Shown piece after piece: positions 1 to 4,649 of a stretch of DNA of 9,731 bases. Position numbers and translations under genes: made by a program. The DNA is from an uncultured Eubacteriales bacterium (lineage in GTDB: Bacteria; Bacillota; Clostridia; Oscillospirales; Acutalibacteraceae). The stretch lies in assembly GCA_934444695.1 (NCBI GenBank), contig CAKSDF010000066.1:1-9731 (forward strand). The letters run 5' to 3'. A model generated the notes under the pieces. It was not told the origin of the DNA and searched no databases. It worked only from the letters and a program-made list of their open reading frames with translations. The stretch's first letter is position 1; every line of letters begins with the position of its first letter.

Positions 1-2
1 GT

Positions 3-113
3 GTTTATTCGTCTGGTCCTGCGTGTGAGGTGGAGCTTTGGGATGAAAACAAGTATCCGGTAGATGTTATTACCTATCGCTTCGATGAATTGTCAGTAGT
101 TAATGAGGACTAA
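3..113 (+). CDS. C-terminal end of a small DUF4926-like protein (5' truncated by window edge)
   Basis: An open frame enters from the left edge and ends at TAA 111-113, giving 36 residues. They include VYSSGPACEVELWDEN and end ITYRFDELSVVNED. The pattern of a short strand, 'x-EVE-acidic-D/E', a turn and a final strand ending in a DEL-type helix cap resembles the C-terminal half of DUF4926 proteins. These are small (about 60-80 residue) beta-barrel-like proteins of unknown function that often occur in accessory or toxin-immunity-like neighbourhoods. The start and N-terminal half lie outside the window, so completeness cannot be judged. The family assignment is from memory of the pattern and is moderate only; no function should be inferred. 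Confidence 0.55.
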   Translation, partial: VYSSGPACEVELWDENKYPVDVITYRFDELSVVNED

Positions 114-149
114 AATGTTAATCAAAGATTGGCATAGAATAAAAGTATA

Positions 150-272
150 ATGATACGACCGAAAAGTATAATCGTTTACGGAACCGCACCCGATTATATC
201 TTCGATAAATATCGTAAGCAAGGCATCGGGATTCTGCAATTTGACAGCACCTTTATTCCAATATTACATTAG
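150..272 (+). pseudogene. Remnant of a DUF4417-like protein (C-terminal fragment)
   Basis: A 40-codon frame starts at ATG 150 and stops at TAG 270-272. It reads MIRPKSIIVYGTAPDYIFDK and continues with YRKQGIGILQFDSTF. The block 'RPKSIIVYG-x-AP-x-x-IF-x-KYR-x-QGI' followed by a strand and an aromatic/acidic end resembles the C-terminal region of DUF4417 (phage- and plasmid-associated proteins of unknown role). Family members are several times longer. An in-frame TAG at 135-137 closes the frame just upstream, and no ribosome binding site precedes the ATG. It therefore reads as a decayed gene end, not a working small gene. It lies 36 bases after the DUF4926-like gene and before a strong hairpin. 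The homology is inferred from pattern recognition alone. Confidence 0.45.
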
Positions 273-289
273 ACGGCAAGCCCTTATAA

Positions 290-344
290 AAGAATTTCAC
301 ACAAGCGGCATAATGCTTACGATTGTGCTGCTTGTGTGATTCTT
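290..344. terminator. Strong inverted repeat, terminator-like
   Basis: The arms 290-310 and 326-344 pair almost completely: AAGAAT-(TT)-CACACAAGCGGCA against TGCTGCTTGTGTGATTCTT. There is one G-U pair and a two-base bulge, with a 15-base loop. The right side continues T/C-rich (TTCTTGCTCTCTT). On the minus strand the stem is followed by ATTCTTTTAT. It fits a transcription terminator at the end of the left-edge gene remnants, possibly acting in both directions, although the U-tract is imperfect. Confidence 0.5.
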
Positions 345-594
345 GCTCTCTTGCAGGTCGAAAATATGTTTTCGGATTTAACTGTGGCGTTTTGTTGCAA
401 ATTAGAATTATAAACGAAAGAAAGTTTTTTATGCAGCCGTTATTTGAAAATCGTTATACCCGGTGCCGTCAGATGGCAAAAGAATTTAGTTTCTATTGTT
501 CTGATGCATATTGACTTTTAGGAATTTATTAAAAATATTTTGATACAGGACTCGGAATCGAAATGATGTCTTTTCTAAAAAACAAATTTAAAAA

Positions 595-735
595 GCCGGT
601 TTTGTTCGGGAAATGGGCTAAGTCCCGTTAATGGTACATCGGCCGTGATATTATATAAGCATCCAAAATGGCGCACATTGGATGGCATTACATATTTGAT
701 GCCCTTCAAAATGCCTGCGGATGCTTTTTTGTTTT
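595..735 (+). ncRNA. Hairpin-rich stretch ending in a U-tract (possible small structured RNA)
   Basis: Several pairings can form in a short span: GCCG 595-598 with CGGC 640-643, enclosing CGGGA 607-611 with TCCCG 623-627; AGCATCC 658-664 with GGATGCT 719-725; and, inside that, GGCATT 684-689 with AATGCC 710-715. CATCCAA 660-666 can instead pair with TTGGATG 678-684. The outer stem runs straight into TTTTTTGTTTT. The arrangement resembles a folded RNA with alternative pairings and an intrinsic terminator. No known riboswitch or RNA family is recognised, no promoter is evident, and stems of 5-7 bp can occur by chance. Confidence 0.22.
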
Positions 736-1005
736 CTATATTAACGGCGGATGGTGGTCTTACCGTGTGTCGATCTCGGTTGCGGTGTCTTACGATGCGA
801 CTGCCGCGCAGGGAACACAGGCCTTTTGAAAAACGACACAAACGCGCCCCGGCAAAACGGTGAAAAGGTTTATGAGTGAAAGCAGAGGTGTCTTGCAACC
901 GAAGCGGCAAGATGCTGACGCCGTAATAATTCCGATTTGGGAAAATAATGCTTTGTGTGTGCCGATTAAAGTTATAATTCTCATTCAGAAAATTCCATAA
1001 CAACA

Positions 1006-1056
1006 AAAATAGCATCCTATCCGCTTAAAAAGATAAAGATGCTATTTTCCCTTTTT
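1006..1056 (+). terminator. 11-bp perfect stem with T-rich tail in the recombinase leader
   Basis: AAAATAGCATC (1006-1016) pairs perfectly with GATGCTATTTT (1038-1048) across a 21-base loop and is followed by CCCTTTTT. The minus strand also reads into a T-rich tail (GATGCTATTTTTGTTG). It may be a terminator insulating the recombinase gene from upstream DNA. If the TATAAT at 973-978 is the real -10, it would instead be an attenuator in the recombinase leader. A second small pairing, CGGGT 1057-1061 with ACCCG 1078-1082, abuts the recombinase Shine-Dalgarno. Confidence 0.45.
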
Positions 1057-1094
1057 CGGGTAAAATAATAAAAAATCACCCGGAGGAATCTTAA

Positions 1095-1937
1095 ATGGAA
1101 AAAAGAATTATAACGGCAGATGCGATTGCACGGTTTGAGAAGCATCTGATCTTTGAAGAAAAAAGCAAGGCTACTGTTGAAAAATATCTTCGCGATATAA
1201 AAACCTTCGTTTCCTTTGCCGGCTTAGGAGAGATAACCAAGCAAAGGGTGCTGGAATATAAAATGCGGCTGCAAAACAATTATGCGGTGCGCAGCGTCAA
1301 TTCAATGCTTGCGAGCATAAACGCGCTGTTCACATTTCTTGAATGGTACGAGCTGAAGGTCAAATCGGTAAAAATGCAGCAGCAGATATTTTGTTCGGAA
1401 GAAAAAGAGCTTACAAAAGCTGAATTTATGCGTCTTTGCGAGGCGGCCGAGAAAAAGCACAATATGCGTCTTAATTTGATTTTGCAGACCATCTGCGGAA
1501 CCGGAATACGTGTGAGCGAGCTTGAATATATTACGGTTGAGGCGGTAAAACGCGGGCAGGCGGTAGTTAATTGCAAATCCAAAACCCGCACGGTTTTTAT
1601 TGTTAAAGCGCTGCAAAAGAAATTGCTCGGCTATGCGGCCGAGCAAAATATAAAATCCGGTATGATTTTTGTTACCCGAACCGGCAAACCGCTGTGCCGC
1701 ACGAGCATTTGGAGGGAAATGAAATCTTTGTGTGATGAGGCGGGGGTGAGCCGCAAAAAGGTTTTTCCGCACAATTTGCGGCATTTGTTTGCGCGGGTGT
1801 TTTACGGTATTGAAAAGGATATAGCAAAACTTGCGGATATTCTCGGACACAGCAACATAAACACAACCAGAATTTATATTGTTTCTACCGGAACCGAGCA
1901 TCGCCGCCGTATGGAAAGTATGCATTTGATTATATAA
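1095..1937 (+). CDS. Tyrosine-type site-specific recombinase (probable promoter invertase)
   Basis: A 280-residue protein with the full tyrosine recombinase layout. An N-terminal SAM-like core-binding domain (about residues 8-90, with KATVEKYLRDIKTF and NSMLASINALFTFLEW) precedes a catalytic domain (about 105-275). The catalytic residues are visible: R139 in GTGIRVSEL, a beta-hairpin lysine at K161 or K163 in CKSKTRTV, H226 and R229 in PHNLRHLFA, H252 in LGHSNINTT, and the nucleophile Y261. The length matches Xer-like stand-alone recombinases. ATG 1095 is preceded by CGGAGGA at a good distance. Chemistry known for the family is strand exchange through a covalent 3'-phosphotyrosine. Only 46 bases separate its stop from the left arm of a perfect inverted repeat pair, so inversion of that segment is its most likely job. 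No excisionase or other mobile-element gene is visible. An integrase of a decayed element is the main alternative. Confidence 0.93.
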   Translation: MEKRIITADAIARFEKHLIFEEKSKATVEKYLRDIKTFVSFAGLGEITKQRVLEYKMRLQNNYAVRSVNSMLASINALFTFLEWYELKVKSVKMQQQIFCSEEKELTKAEFMRLCEAAEKKHNMRLNLILQTICGTGIRVSELEYITVEAVKRGQAVVNCKSKTRTVFIVKALQKKLLGYAAEQNIKSGMIFVTRTGKPLCRTSIWREMKSLCDEAGVSRKKVFPHNLRHLFARVFYGIEKDIAKLADILGHSNINTTRIYIVSTGTEHRRRMESMHLII

Positions 1938-1983
1938 ATCAGAAGAATCCCGCGCCGTCTTTTGCGAAGTGATGCGACACAAC

Positions 1984-2008
1984 ACATAATTCATATTATG
2001 TTGCAAAA
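1984..2008 (+). repeat. Left inverted repeat arm (recombination site)
   Basis: A 25-bp sequence exactly matching the reverse complement of 2206-2230. The match stops at the next base on both sides. The first 18 bases form an internal dyad, ACATAA-TTCATA-TTATGT, i.e. 6-bp arms around a 6-bp asymmetric centre, followed by TGCAAAA. This is the form expected for a tyrosine recombinase core site, with two monomer-binding arms and a short crossover spacer. Confidence 0.9.
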
Positions 2009-2033
2009 ACATATGAACGCCGTGAAATAACAT

Positions 2034-2061
2034 ATTATATTTTTCTAAAACCAGATGCAAA
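2034..2061 (-). promoter_or_regulatory. Weaker promoter candidate facing the recombinase
   Basis: On the minus strand TTTGCA (2061-2056) lies 16 bases upstream of a perfect TATAAT (2039-2034). In the orientation shown it would transcribe out through the left arm, antisense to the recombinase 3' end. After inversion it would point toward the vWA operon. The region is very AT-rich, so a chance TATAAT is a real possibility. Confidence 0.35.
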
Positions 2062-2146
2062 AAACAAAGCCTCCAAAAGCTGCGATGAGGGGGTCTGATT
2101 TAAAATACATTTTTCGACAAAATAGGAAAATTTTCTTATAAAACTA

Positions 2147-2175
2147 TTTACAAATTGCCAGCAATTTGTTATACT
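2147..2175 (+). promoter_or_regulatory. Sigma-A-type promoter facing the vWA operon
   Basis: The -35 is TTTACA (2147-2152) and the -10 is TATACT (2170-2175), with a 17-base spacer. Each hexamer differs from consensus at one position. A TG one base upstream of the -10 gives an extended -10. Transcription would start near 2182, cross the right repeat arm and reach the vWA gene after a leader of about 245 bases. It is the best promoter in the intergenic region and sits wholly inside the segment bounded by the inverted repeats. Confidence 0.75.
2150..2169. promoter_or_regulatory. Perfect 20-bp dyad between -35 and -10 (operator candidate)
   Basis: ACAAATTGC-CA-GCAATTTGT is a perfect palindrome with 9-bp arms and a 2-bp centre. 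It fills the spacer of the rightward promoter and overlaps the last bases of the -35 and the TG of the extended -10. A dyad at this position is typical of a repressor operator (TetR-, Xre- or MarR-size site). No candidate repressor gene is seen in the window, so the ligand protein is unknown. Confidence 0.6.
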
Positions 2176-2205
2176 TGTAATAAATAAACGTTTTTTCATT
2201 TATTC

Positions 2206-2230
2206 TTTTGCAACATAATATGAATTATGT
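2206..2230 (-). repeat. Right inverted repeat arm (recombination site)
   Basis: Exact reverse complement of 1984-2008, with the TTTTGCA side facing the interior and the dyad on the outer side. Because the two 6-bp centres (TTCATA against TATGAA) lie in opposite orientation, recombination between the arms would invert the interior, not delete it. The arm lies downstream of the predicted transcription start and would be in the operon leader RNA, where the dyad could form a small hairpin. Confidence 0.9.
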
Positions 2231-2426
2231 CAAAAAGGAAATAAATTCCGGCTTTCTGGCGAAAAATGCCGTAAATAAGACGGCCAAACAGTCATCTAAA
2301 GAAGGGGAAAACAATTGTGCAGGTGAAAATAATATATATTTTGCACCCGTATTTTTTCGGCAAAAAATGCGGAATTTGTAGATTTATAAGAGAAAATGGA
2401 TTTTTAAGAAAAACAGGAGGGTCAAG
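2231..2426 (+). promoter_or_regulatory. Operon leader (5' UTR) with hairpins
   Basis: These 196 bases between the right repeat arm and the vWA start contain no gene. Visible structure: a small hairpin, GCCGT 2268-2272 with ACGGC 2280-2284; a larger hairpin with U-tract at 2322-2357; and an AGGAGG (2415-2420) placed six bases before ATG 2427. The leader is outside the invertible segment and so is common to transcripts from either orientation. No known riboswitch is recognised. Confidence 0.5.
2322..2357 (+). terminator. Terminator-like hairpin in the leader (possible attenuator)
   Basis: GGTGAAAAT (2322-2330) pairs with ATTTTGCACC (2338-2347), with one bulged G and a short AT loop. It is followed by CGTA and TTTTTT (2352-2357). 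The stem is AT-rich and therefore weak, but the order stem, loop, U-tract is that of an intrinsic terminator. It lies between the invertible promoter and the first operon gene, where it could attenuate transcription or suppress leakage in the OFF state. Confidence 0.35.
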
Positions 2427-4622
2427 ATGAAAAGAAAAAGGCAATTTTGGCGCAAGGGTGTTTTGCTTTTGCTGACTCTGATGCTAATGGTGAGCGCTGT
2501 TGCGGCACCCGTGGCAACACAGGCGGCTACCGTCACAAAGGTTGAAAAAAGCTATAACATTGCCGTTGTGTTTGATAATTCCGGATCAATGTATTACAGT
2601 CAAAGCTGGTGCCGAGCCAAGTATTCGATGGAAATATTTGCGTCGATGCTTGATTACTCGAAAGACAAGCTGGCGATTTTCCCTATGTGGGAGGTTACGA
2701 CCGACGGTTCCAAGCCGGCCTACGGCGGAAGCTACGATCCTATCGAGATAAAAAGCAAGGAAGATATCAACAAGATATCAAATCTGTACACGATTGAAGC
2801 GTATAATACTCCTTTCGCACCGGTAAGCGAAGCGTATGAATATCTCAGCAATGCTTCTGCCGACGAGAAATGGCTTGTGGTTCTTACCGACGGTGAATTT
2901 AACATCGATCAAAGGACCGACCAAAAGGAACAAAGAATAGATCTGCAGGGTAGGCTTTCCTCTCTCGCCTCAAAGGATATCAAGGTTCAGTATCTTGGTT
3001 TTGGCGGAGCAAGCAATCTGCGGGCCGACGAGGCAAACTATTTCTTTTCTAAAAGCTCATCGGACGTTAGCCTTAAGGACGATCTGGTGGATATATGCAA
3101 CTCGATTTTTCAGCGCTCGGTGCTTCCGGCCGACAGGATTAATGACGGAAAGCTGAATCTCGATCTGTCGATGAAGAACCTGATTGTTTTTGTGCAGGGA
3201 GCCGATGCGAAAATCGATTCGCTGAAAGATTCAAGCGGCAGCGATATTGCAATTACCCTCGACAGCGGACAGCGAAAATACAGCGAAATTAAGGCCGGAG
3301 GATGGGACAATGCACCGGTGGATACCTCCCTTGCCGGACAGGTCGTGACCTTTGCCGCCTGCCCCAAAGGGGAATACACACTTTCCTATTCCGGCGCCGA
3401 AAAGATCCAGATTTTCTATGAACCGGACGTAGGTATGGACATAGAGATCACCAACAGCGACGGCCAAAAGGTCGAAAATGCCGACAATTTTACTTCGGGA
3501 GAATATACCTTTAACAGCAAGATCGTCGACAGCGTCACCGGCGAGGATGTCACATCCCACCCGCTTTTGGGACAGGGCGTGCAGATAAAAACCGGGGTCA
3601 AGACATCGGCCGATTCGGACTATAAATGGTACGAAAACGGCGAAAAAATCGCCTTTACCCCCGATTCCTCCACCAATATTAAGGTTGAGGGGACATATCT
3701 CGGGAAATACACTATTTCCAGCGAAGACGACCCCAGGTTTTCCTGGATTTCCAACATCGACATCAAAAAACCGACGGTCGATCTTAATGTTGAAATATCA
3801 AAGGATCCAAGCTGGTTTGTGCTGAAGGAGCACGACAGCTGGCAGCCCATCAGGGTTTCGCTGACCATAGATGGTCAGCCGCTGACCGAAGAGCAGATGA
3901 CTAGAACAAGCCTTACGGCCGATATAGACGGTCTTAAATACAGGACCGAGGCGCTGCCGGGCGAGTCGGCATATAACATTTATATTTGTCAGAACGAAAA
4001 TGGCGAGTATGTCGAGCCGGCCACCGGGAAATATGAACTGAAGGCGACGGCAGCATATACCGATGAATACGGTGTCGAAAGCCGTTCTCAGGAGCAAAAG
4101 CTTCCCTTTGAAATTCAGAAGTACAGTTTGCTGGTCAGAAGGCTGATCGTGCTGGGCATAATACTGATCATACTTGCAATCCTGACCATCGCCACAATCA
4201 TCTTGCATAAGATTAAGGTTTTGCCTAAAGGGGTTCAGCCGGGAAGAAATTCAACTTATTTGGTTGACGAACAAGAGGATGAACATGTACGAGCTAATAT
4301 TTCGCGAAATCCAAGAAAAAGCCTTTTTAAGCAAACAGGGAGACTTTCCATCAACGCGGGAATTATGAATGCCTCTTTTGATATTGAAGCCTGTGACACT
4401 TTGTTTAAATGGCCGTTTAGATATCAAAGTTCACCGGCGAGAGGATATAAGATAAAAAATGCTTCTGCGTCTGATATGGATTACGTAAAAATAGGAACAT
4501 ATCAATTTATTCCACGTGAGGGAAAATTTAAAGTACAGGAACGTCGCAATCCAAAAATCTGCTTTGAAAAGTATCTTGGTGACAGAAGATATTACGTAGA
4601 GACAAGAGTAATAAGTAAATAA
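2427..4622 (+). CDS. Secreted, membrane-anchored vWA-domain protein
   Basis: 731 residues. A basic N-terminus (KRKRQFWRK) and a hydrophobic stretch (11-27) ending near ATQA form a signal peptide. A vWA domain spans about 43-230. Its MIDAS metal site is visible as D50-x-S52-x-S54 in VVFDNSGSMYY, a probable T128 in NTPFAPV, and D155 in VVLTDGEF. Residues about 231-567 are beta-rich; 444-567 is possibly Ig-like. One transmembrane segment spans 573-593 (LIVLGIILIILAILTIATII), followed by a 138-residue basic tail. Predicted topology is vWA outside, tail in the cytoplasm. The ATG is fixed by AGGAGG six bases upstream. It is first in the operon, 27 bases before the tubulin-like gene. GC falls from about 50-60% to about 37% from 4201 onward, coinciding with the cytoplasmic tail, which suggests the tail was exchanged. 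vWA domains usually bind protein ligands through the metal ion; the ligand here is unknown. Confidence 0.88.
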   Translation: MKRKRQFWRKGVLLLLTLMLMVSAVAAPVATQAATVTKVEKSYNIAVVFDNSGSMYYSQSWCRAKYSMEIFASMLDYSKDKLAIFPMWEVTTDGSKPAYGGSYDPIEIKSKEDINKISNLYTIEAYNTPFAPVSEAYEYLSNASADEKWLVVLTDGEFNIDQRTDQKEQRIDLQGRLSSLASKDIKVQYLGFGGASNLRADEANYFFSKSSSDVSLKDDLVDICNSIFQRSVLPADRINDGKLNLDLSMKNLIVFVQGADAKIDSLKDSSGSDIAITLDSGQRKYSEIKAGGWDNAPVDTSLAGQVVTFAACPKGEYTLSYSGAEKIQIFYEPDVGMDIEITNSDGQKVENADNFTSGEYTFNSKIVDSVTGEDVTSHPLLGQGVQIKTGVKTSADSDYKWYENGEKIAFTPDSSTNIKVEGTYLGKYTISSEDDPRFSWISNIDIKKPTVDLNVEISKDPSWFVLKEHDSWQPIRVSLTIDGQPLTEEQMTRTSLTADIDGLKYRTEALPGESAYNIYICQNENGEYVEPATGKYELKATAAYTDEYGVESRSQEQKLPFEIQKYSLLVRRLIVLGIILIILAILTIATIILHKIKVLPKGVQPGRNSTYLVDEQEDEHVRANISRNPRKSLFKQTGRLSINAGIMNASFDIEACDTLFKWPFRYQSSPARGYKIKNASASDMDYVKIGTYQFIPREGKFKVQERRNPKICFEKYLGDRRYYVETRVISK

Positions 4623-4649
4623 AATAATAAAACAGAGAGGTAAAACGAC

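Larger units (their letters stand above)
345..1094. other. Gene-poor region between accessory remnants and the recombinase
   Basis: No frame in these 750 bases has a good start, ribosome binding site and recognisable protein. The longest open frame is on the minus strand (575-1015, 146 codons), but it is basic, low in complexity and has no family signature. A 27-codon frame at 431-514 (MQPLFENRYTRCRQMAKEF and eight further residues) might be the start of a broken gene, but this is not supported further. The stretch contains a hairpin cluster around 595-735, a perfect TATAAT at 973-978 that could be the -10 of the recombinase promoter (no convincing -35), and an 11-bp perfect stem at 1006-1048. 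It looks like decayed or exchanged DNA. Confidence 0.6.
1984..2230. promoter_or_regulatory. Predicted invertible promoter segment
   Basis: Two perfect 25-bp inverted repeats (1984-2008 and 2206-2230) bound a 197-bp AT-rich interior with no gene. The interior carries a rightward promoter (2147-2175) close to the right arm and a weaker leftward candidate (2034-2061) close to the left arm. The segment lies between a complete tyrosine recombinase gene and the vWA/tubulin-like operon. As read here the stronger promoter faces the operon, so this is the presumed ON state. Flipping would place it facing the 3' end of the recombinase gene, where it would make antisense RNA. This layout of recombinase, inverted-repeat-bounded promoter and surface/secretory operon is the known layout of phase-variable invertons. 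Inversion itself is inferred. Confidence 0.82.

Noticed and set aside
323..514. 63-codon plus-strand frame, or its internal start at 431
   Set aside because: The first start lies in the right arm of a terminator-like hairpin. The 27-residue product from 431 has only a weak purine stretch upstream and no identifiable family.
575..1015. 146-codon minus-strand frame in the gene-poor region
   Set aside because: No ribosome binding site, basic and repetitive composition with no domain, and overlapping equally poor frames on the plus strand (645-863). The length is attainable by chance.
1302..2060. 252-codon minus-strand frame
   Set aside because: It is antisense to the recombinase, which has all its catalytic residues. 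The protein has no domain and the frame runs into the invertible segment.
2043..2095. Possible minus-strand terminator inside the invertible segment (T-rich run GGCTTTGTTTTTT on the minus strand)
   Set aside because: The flanking sequence gives only short, imperfect stems, so an intrinsic terminator cannot be supported.
1095..2230. Ordinary integrated element with att direct repeats
   Set aside because: The long repeats beside the recombinase are inverted, only 197 bp apart, and enclose a promoter rather than cargo. This favours an inversion switch over integration or excision.
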